From Acanthococcus lagerstroemiae (Eukaryota > Arthropoda > Insecta > Hemiptera > Eriococcidae): DNA of 64,000 nt. Shown piece after piece: positions 11,151 through 21,649 of this stretch (position 1 is its first letter; every line of letters starts with the position of its first letter). Under the pieces are notes generated by a model, which was not told where the DNA came from, made no database searches, and saw nothing but the letters and a program-made list of their open reading frames with translations. Both the position numbers and the translations under genes were made by a program. The DNA lies in contig CM063110.1 of assembly GCA_031841125.1 (NCBI GenBank), positions 57,697,946 to 57,761,945 of the forward strand, written 5' to 3'.

Positions 11151-11465
11151 AGGATGTTTGTAGCGCTGCAGCACCCTATTGCAATAGAATACCCGTTTCT
11201 TGGTGGCCAAGGAACGAATTGACTTCCGTAAGAAAAACACACGGAGCAAAGATCATTTTCCGGATGTACCGCCAGTAACAAGAACTAACTGAAAGTGGGT
11301 ATTTTTGCTACAGTAACCAAAAAACTGTAACTGTGTGACGTCAAATCACCGTTCGCTTATTAAAAAATATCTATTCTACACTAGCGCTTCTACAATTTGC
11401 ATAGTCCCCAAAAGTCCCAATGGCAAACACCCTGTTACTACCTCGCGATTCGCGAGGTCGCTTGT
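11151..11465 (+). mobile_element. Helentron-like non-autonomous element, copy 2
   Basis: The left end AGGATGTTTG (11151-11160) is followed by TAGCGCTGCAGCACCCTATT, matching copy 1 at 9236. Near the right end lie CAAACACCCT (11424-11433), then the hairpin ACCTCGCG / CGCGAGGT (11440-11458) and CTTGT. The interior differs from copy 1 and has no transposase. Conserved ends around unrelated interiors argue for real element boundaries. Confidence 0.5.
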
Positions 11466-11500
11466 ATTTTTATTCCTTGATAAATACAGTTCAATTTGAA

Positions 11501-11592
11501 TGAGTTCATTGTAAAAGAAACTTCACTTTTCTAATCTCAAGATAAATGAGTTCATTGTAAAAGAAACTTCACTTTTCTAATCTCAAGATAAA
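11501..11592 (+). repeat. Perfect 46-bp tandem duplication
   Basis: A 46-base unit starting TGAGTTCATTGTAAAAGAAA and ending CTCAAGATAAA occurs at 11501-11546 and again at 11547-11592 without a visible difference, so the event is recent. It lies 35 bases after the end of the second Helentron-like element. Confidence 0.9.
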
Positions 11593-12559
11593 TATTAAGT
11601 TCAACATTACTGTCCACTGTGTCCTACCAAATACCTTCTCTTTATGGACTGGAAAAACCCTGATCCAACTCGATCCGAAAATATACTAAACGAGTTAAGT
11701 ATATTCTTTGAACATTCATCCAACGGATCCTACCATCATTCAGCTGCGACCGCTTACGACCTTCAGAGAAAACGAGGAAACAATGACGAACACAGCAAGA
11801 CCCCCTGTATTAAAACCCACCTAGTGCATCAAAAAATCAATTTTCACTTTTTGGGTGTTTGGGAATGCAGGAGACGTGTTCCTACACGTGGGACTTGTCC
11901 AATTTTATGAGAAGTTATAAAACGCTCTAAAGACATATTTATGTTAAAACCCTCCTCGCGTGTCAAAAACCACTTACCTGCACCGAACTGACGTTTTTGT
12001 GTTAAAACCGAGCTGCATAGTGCATAGATAGTGTAAACATTGGGATTTAAACCTGCACGAGAGTGCGCTGCAAAACTACCTGCGCGGGTGTTAGCGGGTG
12101 AAAATGAGTGAGAGATCATGTGTACTTTCAAATAGACTCACTGCTATCTTCAGTAGGATAAAAACCCGAGGAAAAATTATTCTACCAGTAGAACTGATTA
12201 TAATTTAATTTTTTGGCGATTATGCAGTCGAATTTAGGACAAATTTTCTTTGAAAGTGAACTTCTAATCGACTTAATGATAGTTGAAGTTTGCTACACGC
12301 TTATGGTAAATCATATGTGATCATTCACACTTATCGCAGGGCTGCCAACACGTGAAACTCTAAATCCCAATGGCTCAATTATTTGCCGCGAGTTCCGAGT
12401 GGATTGGGTAACGATCACGAGAAAATTCAAGGAACCAAGGGGAGGGGGGACACATTAGTCACAATTCTAGAGAAAACCGGTTTTGACACACTTAGGTAGG
12501 TTTTAATATAGAGAGGTCACGCACGAGATGTGCACCGTGGTGTTATGCGCGTATCCAGT
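11593..12559. other. AT-rich stretch with one unassigned open frame
   Basis: A plus-strand ATG frame (11644-11910, 88 codons) begins MDWKNPDPTRSENIL. It has no domain that I know, no clear splice signals and no support from neighbours, so I leave it as unassigned and probably noncoding. A G-rich run (GGGGAGGGGGGA) lies near 12438. Confidence 0.3.
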
Positions 12560-12776
12560 CCAGGGACGTACCCCCCCCCCACCCCCCAAGGAATTTTTAC
12601 CTCAGCAGTTGGGAAAATTTACCATTTCAGTCAGGCGAAGTTGGGAAAATCCAAAGAGTCAAAAGATTTCTTTTTCTTTTTTTTCTTTTCTTTTTTGCTT
12701 TGGTACTTGGGAATTGAGTCAGTTGAAACTCTCACCGCCCCCCCCCCCCATGAAAAACTCTTCGGTACGTCCCTGG
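12560..12776 (+). mobile_element. TIR element, CGGTACGTCC family, copy 1
   Basis: The ends CCAGGGACGTACC (12560-12572) and GGTACGTCCCTGG (12764-12776) are perfect 13-bp inverted repeats. The interior has C tracts at both ends, GGAATTTTTACCTCAGCAG, TTGGGAAAATTTACCATTTC, a T-rich run and TACTTGGGAATTGAGTC. The same order of words recurs at 49226-49526 and, inverted, at 18131-18289. There is no coding frame. The target duplication is unclear. Confidence 0.75.
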
Positions 12777-13666
12777 TATTGTGGTATCACGGATATCACT
12801 ACTTAAGTTTTCTCTTATCAACTTGGCAAAACTGAGGTCTAGGTTCTGAGTTCTTGCTATTTACCTTAGATTAGAAGATTTGTGCGCGCTTTTTGATTAA
12901 ATGTAAATAAGAAAAGTTCCTCTGAACTTAGTTTTTAGTTCTGGTTTTGTTTTGATTTCTATTAGAAGTTGATTGAACCCTAACAGTTCCAGTTCCGCCC
13001 TTTGTTTTGCAAATAGAACGAAGCTAATATATTTTTTAAGGGTATTGGGTAGCCTACTCAAAGTAGTCAAGATGAAAAAATAATCTCTAATTATTCATTT
13101 CTTTTTTCAATGATTACCTACTCAGTTTTTGCTTCAGTTTTAATTTTGAAACAATCTTTCAAATTTGTATAGCTATATTGAGATGTTGATCTGAAAATTA
13201 TGTAGCAAATTATAGTCCTGTTTGTATTATATGATCACATTCTTGCTTGTTTTTACTGATTCACCCAACGCTATATTCCTACTCAGGTTTTAGTGTGCAA
13301 GTAGTTATATAGTCTAAAATGACAGTATCAAACAAATTTTTCCTTGTAGCAAAGATTTTGGAAATCTTTCGATAAATCAAGTAATATTGATCATAAGGAA
13401 GTGAAGTTGTACAAAAAAATTATCCATTTAAACGAGTCCTATTTAAATTTGTTGGATTTTTGATTCAAGTTGTGACACCCTGTGGGTAATTCTCCGAAAA
13501 ATGTACAATTCATGTAAATGGGCTGTAACTCTGCCACTTATTATCAGAATGCTATGCGCATTATGTCAAAATTGAGGAAATGAACTCTTCTGATGGAGAC
13601 AGTGGTACAAGCTCTCCCTAGTTCAGCAGATCATCCTTAGAAAATCGAAAATGCACCTGAAATGTC
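12777..13666. other. AT-rich stretch, nothing recognised
   Basis: No gene, RNA or repeat structure could be supported. Composition is strongly AT with scattered T runs. Confidence 0.5.
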
Positions 13667-14581
13667 CATCAACGTGGGTGTCAACCTGGTCTAGTTCCGT
13701 TTTGTTTGCTCGCTGGAAGGGTATAATACATAATTTTCAGGAACTACTATTTCCCATTGTTGAAGAGGTAAGTTGAGGCAACACTGTATAGGTCTTATAA
13801 TCTTTTTCTAACCAAGTTAAGTAACCTTTAGAATGCCTCAAAGTTGTGTCTAGGAAAAGATATGCCCTTCAACGTGGATAATTTTCAAACCTCTCTGTAG
13901 GGTTCCACTATAAGCATAAACTTCTCTCAAATGCTCATATAACTTCCTCATAACTTCCTCTAGAAGGCTGTGTAAGAACTTCTGTGAAATAATGATAATT
14001 TGTATGCTAAAATACTCATTTATTGCTGAGATCCTGGTTTCTAAAAAAAAAAAGTGTTCTTCATCGTGGACATCAACAGCCATATTGAATTTACAGCTCG
14101 GAATTTGTAAAAACGTAATAATATAATATCTAATGTTGGCCTCATTACATTCAGCAACATGTACCAAATATTCTCCGCATATTTACCCAATGGGAAAAGG
14201 AAAATGGCGATTTTGTCCTTAAACGTGGACATAAAATATTATTCAACGCGAATACTCACGTATTTCTTGTGTCCACGTTGAAGGACGTGAATCTTTCGAC
14301 ACTTAGAAGCAGTCTGTAGAAACAGCCTTTAAATCTTCTTCGTGCATAGACTACTTTCCTAGATTAATTTTTGGTACTTCATAAAACCGTGATCCGTGAG
14401 ATTGCAACCCACGGTGCCGCTGTGTGATCGTACAGCCTCATCTTATCACACTATGTAAAGTGAAAAATTTGTTTTTCAACGTGGACAATTTTTTTTATAA
14501 CCCCCCAAAATCTAATTTAAGCCCGGCCGGTATACCGGAATATGGGAACCTCATTTTTTGTTTGTTTTTGTCCACGTTGAA
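13667..14581. promoter_or_regulatory. Cluster of the motif TTCAACGTGGACA in both orientations
   Basis: The exact 13-mer TTCAACGTGGACA is present at 14475-14487 (plus) and, as its complement, at 14270-14282 and 14569-14581. Near matches are at 13868-13880 (one change), 14060-14072 (one change), 14219-14231 (one change) and 13667-13680 (weaker). The sequences between are not visibly repeated. The ACGTG core resembles bHLH-PAS or E-box-like sites, but no gene is attached. Calling it regulatory is inference. Remnants of an inverted repeat element are an alternative. Confidence 0.3.
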
Positions 14582-15413
14582 TTGTCCAGTTTTCGGAGAA
14601 TCACCCTTGTATATTACTTGTGAAGAGGACCAAGAGGACACCCAATACATAGGGACTGACCTCTGAAAGGAAAAGAAGTGTTTCTACGAACAAGTTGACG
14701 TAAAATTTTGACTTGGAACTACACAATCATTGAACAAGTCGTGTAGTTAGGTTTTGGTCGCTTAAAATCACGATTTCGACCAGTGTGATGACTCGAACTT
14801 CGAATCGCGTGTTCTCAAAAAACAGATTTTGTTGGTTGGTGCTGTTACGCTTAACCGCATCCATTTGAAGGAAATTAAAGAAAATTTAATTTACTATGTA
14901 ATACCCAAGGACCTTAACAACTACATACAAACATCTGAACTTTTCACTGCCACTAATGTGGAGGGCTTAAATTAGCGAGTTTGCGAGGGATAGCCCCGCC
15001 TTCCACACAAACGGCGTATTTTATTTACCATCGATTTCCATTGATATCGCGTCGCTTTTTGTTTTTAAATTCAATTTCTTAGTGGACATTTGTAAATTCT
15101 CTGTAGGGTATGATATTTTTAAAATTAAGTTGGTATGTTTCACTTTCTCGAAAATTATGCCATCTTAGTGGAAAAACAACCAGAAAAAACCTCGCTGAGA
15201 GGAAACCCATAAAATATAAGTGTAATTATTTTCATTCGGATGCCACCACAAGCTTGATTGATACATAATAATCGTTTATATTTATTAAAAATATTTCCCC
15301 TACGCAGGGTATTAATTATTACATTAAAATCTTATGGTTAACTAAAATTTCTCGGGTGGAAATTCCTATAGAGAAAGTAATCTAAATATTTATACGTGGA
15401 TGTAAAAAATCGT
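14582..15413. other. No gene seen, one dispersed repeat fragment
   Basis: About 14835-14868 is the inverse of the repeat piece at 8818-8860. The remainder is AT-rich and unremarkable. Confidence 0.4.
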
Positions 15414-15580
15414 CAGTGCTGGTTTTACCATACGGGCTGACTGGGCTGCAGCCCAAAGCAGCAAGATGGGGCAGCAAATTCGCGACTCAAAAAAAATTAT
15501 TTGCGGGAGGGGGGACGTAAAAAAATAAGGAGGCAAAAATACTGCAGCCCAGGGCAGCAAAGTACATAAAACCGGTCCTG
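15414..15580. mobile_element. Small imperfect-TIR element with GGGCTGCAGCCC
   Basis: The left end CAGTGCTGGTTTTACCATA (15414) and the complement of the right end, CAGGACCGGTTTTATGTAC (ending 15580), are diverged inverted repeats. GGGCTGCAG lies inside both arms (about 15444 and 15542). The centre holds an A run and a GGGAGGGGGGA stretch. There is no coding capacity. The structure fits a MITE. Confidence 0.55.
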
Positions 15581-16189
15581 ATTTCCATTCCAATTTTTCC
15601 AAGTAAAAGTTAATTTTACTAAATTGAACAACTCTGAATGACGTTGTACGGGGTACCTCTTCATCAAGGTGACAGGATTTTAATTTCGCCGCGGTGAAAA
15701 CGATTGAAACAACGAGCACATAATCGAAATTTCTTTGACTTTTTCAATTTTGGCAACTCAGACTTCGACCTAGTCAGCTAATAAACATTTTCAAACTTGA
15801 CAAGCAATAAGAAAAAGTTCTGAAAGTAAATAAATAATACAGGCAGCAACAGCGTCTTGCTTCTATCTCTCCACCTGTTGAGCCACTTTCCTAAATTATC
15901 AAGGAATTTAAATTTTAAAATTCCCCCCCCCCCAAAAAAAAAATATATATTTTAGGGAGATCTTCCTCCAACATTCTTCAGTACAACTTTTTGCTATTTT
16001 TGATATATTTTAAGATTCGTTAAAACTCGTCAAGGTTGATTAAGGTTTGTAAAAACTCGATTACAACATTTTAAGATCAATTTTTTGCTGCGGGGGAGTA
16101 AGGGGGCTTCGTGGTCCCGTAGGGCCTTTCAAGAAAAACACACACCACCGGTTACAGATACCACGCCTCCTCACTAGCTTCGGACCCGC
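15581..16189. other. AT-rich stretch, nothing recognised
   Basis: A C tract followed by an A tract lies near 15924-15945. No gene or RNA was found. Confidence 0.45.
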
Positions 16190-16315
16190 ACAGGTAGCTT
16201 TCTAACACGACTTGATATTCAAATTCCAATTTATTTCTACCTTCGCTCAGACACAGATAACTTCCCAACAAGACCCGATACTCAAAATTCCAATTTCTTC
16301 CCATCTTCGATATCC
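16190..16315 (-). repeat. Two-copy 63-bp direct repeat, open on the minus strand
   Basis: ACAGGTAGCTTTCTAACA at 16190 and ACAGATAACTTCCCAACA at 16253 begin two diverged 63-base units. The period is a multiple of three, and the minus strand stays open through both, giving related 21-residue phrases (FEYRVLLGSYLCLSEG and FEYQVVLESYLCGSEA). The enclosing frame is only 75 codons with no known domain, so coding is not claimed. Confidence 0.55.
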
Positions 16316-18130
16316 GATACAGCGGACAAGTTATATACTTAGGAAGACTACGAAGGGGATCAGTGACCCGCGTTGGCATTTCGAAATGGAGCTTATTCTC
16401 ACGTGTACATACATCTTCGATACGTCGGTAGAGTTACTGAAGAAGTTTAAAACTTCCGCCCCCCCCCCTAGAATTTCCGACCCTGCCGATGTGTATCTTC
16501 CGCGCGTACAGCTCGAGTCGACATGTTTGGCGCAGTAATTGAAAGATGATTTATACACTCGCAATTCGCGTGTTAAAATTAAATTAGTCATTTTCGATGG
16601 TACACTATTCAGCGGGGGTAATCGAATTTCAACGTCTTCAGTTCGCTTTTTCATTTTCACGCCCCGATGGTAGCGTGTGCCGTTTGGCGCACACCGCAAT
16701 ACTATATGTACAATGTACATACATGTATGGTAAATTGATTACGTCGGCACTTTGTGGGGGGGGGAGGGTGTACCGCGCATTTTTCGCCACAGCAGTGGCA
16801 ACGACGTAGTGCTGCAAGAAAAAGCCGGCAAAAGGGATGTAAAATTAATACACCTATGGGGAGAGGGTATGTCGGCAGCGGGATGGCGGCGTCGAGCGAA
16901 GACGTGTCCGCGTTAAACGATTTCAAGTGCGTTTGATTAATGAAGCATTTGGGTGCCGCGGTAAGGGTGACAAGAATTCAGTTTTGCCGAAATGGATTTA
17001 TTTAATTCGACATCAGCGGCAAAGGGGGCACTTCGGTCGTCGCGGATTGGATTAGTTTCCAAGCACAGTTGCGCGATTCCGTTTGGAAAGCCTACGAAGA
17101 CTGAATCAGATTAACGGCTTACACAGCAGATAATGGTCAACGGGAGTTCAAATTAGAACCGGAAGACTGAGACCGGGATTTCTGATAGCCCGGTCCGGTA
17201 TGTCGCGATTCGAATTCGACGCGAAATTTCTCGCAAAGATTCACACTTGGCGGGAAGCAGGACCGCGGAACTACGAATCGTTATTGTTATTTTCCATTTT
17301 GAAACTAGTCTAGTCCAATGGTGCGGGGAGGTGGGTCACGTAGAAGCCTCGAAACCGGAAATGTAAGCTGCGATCCAAAAAGCTACTGTGATAAGGACAG
17401 TTTGAAATGTATAAGAATAGAATTGTCTCCATTGCCCCAATCCCGCAGTATCTAAATCATTTTCATGCACTTGATGTTCTAATTCAGTGAGCAATGATGT
17501 CAAGAATAATTTGAGGTTTGAATTACTCGTACTGACTCGTTTCGTATTGATTTTAGAAGCGGAAATACCTTCCCAAAAGTGCAATCACCCTCCTCACTCA
17601 CGTTCACTTATTCCACAGATACCCCGCTCCCATTTATAATACCTGTCAATCGGTCGTAATGGTTCCTCGCATTCTCATGACATGTCTCCTCTATTCCCAG
17701 CAACGACAATCCATCAACCTATCCGATATTCTCCAACAAATCCTCCATCAGCGAAGTTATCCATTCCCGAATCTCCATTGACCTTCTTCTATCAGTCTAG
17801 TCCTCCTTTCATCCTGAATGATCATGGGAAGCTCAAACTCTTTAATTCTTAAACAGCAGTTCTTGACTACTATGCACCCTTTGTTGGAATAACATTTGTG
17901 GAATTGGATTGTATGTAAAAATACCTGTGAATTAACAGGTATTGGCATTTTGGCAAAATGACACAATAATTTTGTCATGACACAACAAAAAACATGAAAA
18001 GATAAAATGACAGAACTCCAAACTTGACAAACCTCACGACATAACATAAAAAAATGAAATGCTCATCTGACAAAATCACAAAATGACAAAAAAATCGTTT
18101 TGTCTAACATCACTGGTTTTGACTTGTTAA
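16316..18130. other. Moderately CpG-rich stretch, gene not resolved
   Basis: Bases 16380-17340 are visibly richer in CG dinucleotides than their surroundings. At 16884-16936 a short frame reads MAASSEDVSALNDFK and runs into GTGCGT, a weak splice-donor-like sequence. It could be the first exon of a gene whose other exons I cannot find, or chance. The remainder (17340-18130) holds short overlapping frames only. Confidence 0.25.
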
Positions 18131-18289
18131 GTTCTTCAAACTTCTCAACTCAATTCCCAAGTATCAAAACACAAAAAAAAAATTGATTTTCCCAACTCGC
18201 CTGACTAAAATGGTAAATTTTCCCAACTGTTGAGTGAAAAATTCCCACGGGGGAACCCGGGTTATGTTGCCCCCTTAACGGTACGTCCG
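18131..18289 (-). mobile_element. TIR element, CGGTACGTCC family, copy 2 (partial, inverted)
   Basis: Read on the minus strand, it gives GGACGTACC, then TTTTTCACTCAACAGTTGGG, AAAATTTACCATTTTAGTCAG and TACTTGGGAATTGAGTTGAG. These are the same words in the same order as at 12560-12776 and 49226-49526. The far inverted end is missing, so the copy is truncated. Confidence 0.65.
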
Positions 18290-19275
18290 TGAACGGGGGC
18301 TAGAAAACTGAACGGGCGAAAAGTATACGAGTATTTCATCTGTATCTGACGTTGAAATTTCTGAACTAGGAATACATTTTCAAAATGCCAAATATTTAAT
18401 ATTTTATTACATAACAATTTTCCCGCGGGCCTTTGTTTGGAGACCCTGATCTACATGAACAGATTTTGCCACATTTTTCATTTCGCCGCACATTTACCTT
18501 CCCTTCATTGGAGATGATTTTGAGAGGCACACTAAGAGTACGTTTTGGCAAAAGTATTCTGATCGTATCTACTCGAGAATAAATGATTTTCATAATCCCT
18601 CATTCGTTGTGAATTTGAAAACAGTTTTGAGAGTGGATTTGAGTGTCACTTCGGCACACACAAAACATAGGTCAATATGAGTTACCCAGATTATTCATCA
18701 AAAGCTTATGTGACGGTAGTGACCAAATATTTAGAGAAAAATAAAAAATAATAATTTTATGTTTTGTTTAAGCTTGAAAACTTGCGGAAATTACACAGGC
18801 TGTGTGTTGAAATAACATAAATATTTGGCTATAGAATACATTTTACAGCAGACGTATCTTCACTCGTTAGCATACGTCCCAAAAACATCAATTAGGAAAT
18901 AAAAAGGGCAGTTAGCCCATTAAATCACATTATACATCGTTATTCAAGCAGAAAATCAACGTTTAAAACAACATAAGGACACTCAGAAGGAAATACAATG
19001 TGTGTCTAGAGGATAAACTGACGTTAAAACGATAAATTCATGTTTGATACGCAGTATAGATACCTGATTCACGTACAGAAGCGAATCTGAAGCCTACCAA
19101 GAGTAAAGAAAGGATAAAATCATCATCTCTTCCCTCTACCTATCAAAATACCGATAACTCCCTCCCCCTCCCACGAAAACTCTAGCAGATAACACATAAA
19201 AACATAAGTAATGTCTTTATTATGTCTGCATTATGCCTCAATATGTCTTCTTATATCTTCATAATTTCTCATTCG
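18290..19275. other. AT-rich stretch, nothing recognised
   Basis: No gene. The last 100 bases repeat words such as AACACATAAAAACATAAG and ATTATGTCT without clear periodicity. Confidence 0.45.
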
Positions 19276-19506
19276 GAGAGGTTAAAATGAAAACCGACAC
19301 TTGCCATTTTACTCCAAGGGTGCAAATAGGAAATACTGTACATAGATGTAAGAATATCTCTTGCTGTGCCTGGGAATGTGCGGTACGTATCACATACTCT
19401 ACTTACATAGGCGCAGCAAGAGATATTCTTGCACCCATGTACAGTATTTTGCCTACTTGCACCCTTGAGGTAAAATGACAAGTGTCGGTTTTGATTCTAA
19501 CCTCTT
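19276..19506. repeat. 230-bp hairpin (inverted repeat, arms about 95-100 bp)
   Basis: The left arm from GAGAGGTTAAAATGAAAACC (19276) through AAGAATATCTCTTGCTGTGCC (about 19370) is matched by an inverse right arm from GGCGCAGCAAGAGATATTCTT (about 19408) to TTTTGATTCTAACCTCTTC (19506). The arms are roughly 85-90% alike with a loop of about 37 bases. It could be a MITE. A transcript would fold into a long hairpin. Its right arm overlaps the start of the duplicated block 19464-19927. Confidence 0.8.
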
Positions 19507-19927
19507 CATTTGTCAATTATATTCTCAATTTTTGCTAAAAATCTGACTTATCCCTCTTCCTTCTCTTATTTTCATATATTACACAAAACTAATGATCTGA
19601 TCCTTTCCCCTCCAAAAAAAAATGTATTTACGAGTATTTATTTAAATAAAAAAATCTATTGCTAATAAAACATAAAGGCAATGGGACTTACCTGACCTAC
19701 AACACAAATAACAACACATAAGACTTCTCACTTATAACACATAAAGATGCCTAACCTCACCATACCTTCGCCTCCAACAAAAACTCCTGCTGATAAAACG
19801 AAAATAAGAACTGTTTTAATACCACTTTTATCTTGACGGAATTTGGGAGGGAAATTTCTGCTGGAAGCATTTTAAACGGGCAGTATAATATGTTCTCCAA
19901 ACAGTGTGCATCAATTCGATACACCTA
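19464..19927 (+). repeat. 464-bp direct repeat, first copy (identical to 21650-22113)
   Basis: The block from CTTGAGGTAAAATGACAAGT to CGATACACCTA occurs again 2186 bases downstream. I compared the lines and saw no difference, including a nine-A run and the GGGAGGGAAATTTCTGCTGG segment. No coding capacity was seen. Confidence 0.9.
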
Positions 19928-20400
19928 TAACAACCTGAAGATAGTTTGTCCCAAAGTCTGTGATTTCTTGTTACTGAGAGTCACTGAACAGCCGATGCTT
20001 CAATAATGCGAGTTCTAGGAGAAAATTTAACACCAATATTCTTTCTCCAAAGTCGAACGAGATGTGGACTGGTATTTAAGCAACAAAGATAACTTTTATC
20101 CTACCATCATCGATGAATTAAATTAGCTTCAGATTAGTTTTCAGTACATGCCTTTGGTATCAGTGGCGGTGATCCTGGGGAGTACAAAGAACTCAAGTGA
20201 CCCTCGGGGAAAATTTACGGGGGTTGTCTGCAGAAACTGTTCGGAAGAGTCGTCAGTAATGTCTGAAACGAGAAAATCAATTCTCAAACATGTTGCGACA
20301 AGCAGAGGAAGATCAAGACATGCCGAAAAATACTGGGCCGAGATATGCCGCGAAACACCAAGATATGCTACAAGACTCCGAGAAAAGCCGCCGATACATG
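19928..20400. other. Unassigned segment absent from the second copy of the duplication
   Basis: About 400 bases here (19928-20323) have no counterpart in the second copy, where 22113 jumps to sequence matching 20324. No gene was recognised. Confidence 0.5.
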
Positions 20401-20640
20401 ACGAGCAACATTAAGAACAGCCGAGATATACCGAGAAAACCCAAAGTTCACCGAGATACACCGAGAAACACTAAGAACAGCCAAGATATGGCGAGAAACC
20501 CCGAAGATCACCGAGATATGCCGAGAAACACTAAAAACAGCCAAGATATGGCGAGAAACCCCGAAGTTCACCGAAATATGCCGAGAAACATTAAGAACAG
20601 CCGAGATGCGGCGAGAAAAGCTGAGATACACTGAGAAACA
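20401..20640. repeat. 60-bp minisatellite, about four units, open in frame on both strands
   Basis: Units of exactly 60 bases start at 20401, 20461, 20521 and 20581, with consensus CCGAGAAACACTAAGAACAG followed by CCAAGATATGGCGAGAAACC and CCGAAGATCACCGAGATATG. Each unit is itself two related 30-base halves. Because 60 is a multiple of three, a plus-strand frame (20290-20634) repeats NTKNSQDMARNPEDHRDMPR, and a minus-strand frame (20368-20763) repeats VSRHISVIFGVSRHILAVFS. Being open on both strands follows from the repeat and is not by itself evidence of a protein. A scrambled copy lies at 22190-22400. Confidence 0.85.
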
Positions 20641-20749
20641 TCGTGACTTGCGAACGAACCGCATAAGAGACATCCTTAAAATAAGAGGACCTCGGATTTC
20701 TCGTGTTTTATCATTCGAATGATAAGAGACTATGTGAAATACAACGGGG

Positions 20750-21649
20750 AGGAATGTTCTCATCGTGTTTCATCTCGCAACAGCACCGCAGGAAACTGAT
20801 GTAAGCAGTATAAGAATTGGAGAAGGATTTGGGCCCTGAAGAGGGCATAGAGAAACAGACAGACAGAGACAAGCGTCGAACTGGAGGCCGATGGAAGTTG
20901 AGCTTCTGTTCTTGAAGTTGGTCCTGCAGTCGGTAACAAGAGCCAAAAGGATGGACAAACAGCGTATCTCTTTAATGTACAACACAGGTACGTGTAAGAG
21001 ATCCACCTTCTTTGACAAGCCATACCGTGCGCTAATACCCACACGGGAGGCTTGGGAAAAAAGGTGGCCAAGCATTCTAGGAAAAGAGGAGAATGTGTGG
21101 TTTGCAGATGCCTCTAAGAATGACCAAGGTGCAGGAATCGGAATCACGAATGCAAAAGGCGCTGGCAACTGTTCAGTGGCCCTGGGCGAGAGCGTCACTA
21201 TCCTCCAAGCGGAGATAATGGCGATCACGGTGGCCATTGAGAGAAGCCAGCAGAAGGGCCTTGTTAATAAGCAGATCTATATCTGTACAGACAGCCAATC
21301 AGCTATCAAAGTACTATCGTCACACCAAACTACATCCCTAGTAGTGGCGGAGTGTGTTAACAAACTATACACCCTTGCTCAGGAGAACCGGGTCGCCGTA
21401 CTATGGACACCGGGACACTGCAGCATAAAAGGGAACAGAATCGCTGGCAAGCTGGCGAAGGAGGGCACCAAAAAGGAACTGGCAACGCCCAGGCCGTGTC
21501 TTCCTGTAGCATACAGCGTCATAAAATCCAAAGTAAAGGCTTGGATAAGCAAGCAGACGGAAATGCACTGGCGGTCGGCCAGTGGCATGAACGTTAGTAA
21601 AACACTGATAGGGGATACCCCCAGTATGTGCGCCAAGTTCCTATTAGGG
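20750..21649 (+). mobile_element. R1/LOA-type LINE fragment carrying RNase H
   Basis: An open frame from ATG 20891 encodes an RNase H domain. The first Asp is in FADAS (Asp73), the Glu in LQAEIMA (Glu108), and the second Asp in CTDSQSA (Asp134). The late motif reads WTPGHCSIKGNRIAGKLAKEG, where the usual Asp of the IAD motif is Gly (residue 186), so the catalytic set is incomplete. The following SVIKSKVKAWI and GDTPSMCAKFLLGL match the family tail found at 33317-33722. The frame is cut at 21649, where the duplicated 464-bp block begins, and its last residues come from that block. It is inactive. Confidence 0.8.

Noticed and set aside
20401..20640. CRISPR-like array
   Set aside because: Repeats are contiguous 60-bp units with no unique spacers, in an insect genome. 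It is a minisatellite.
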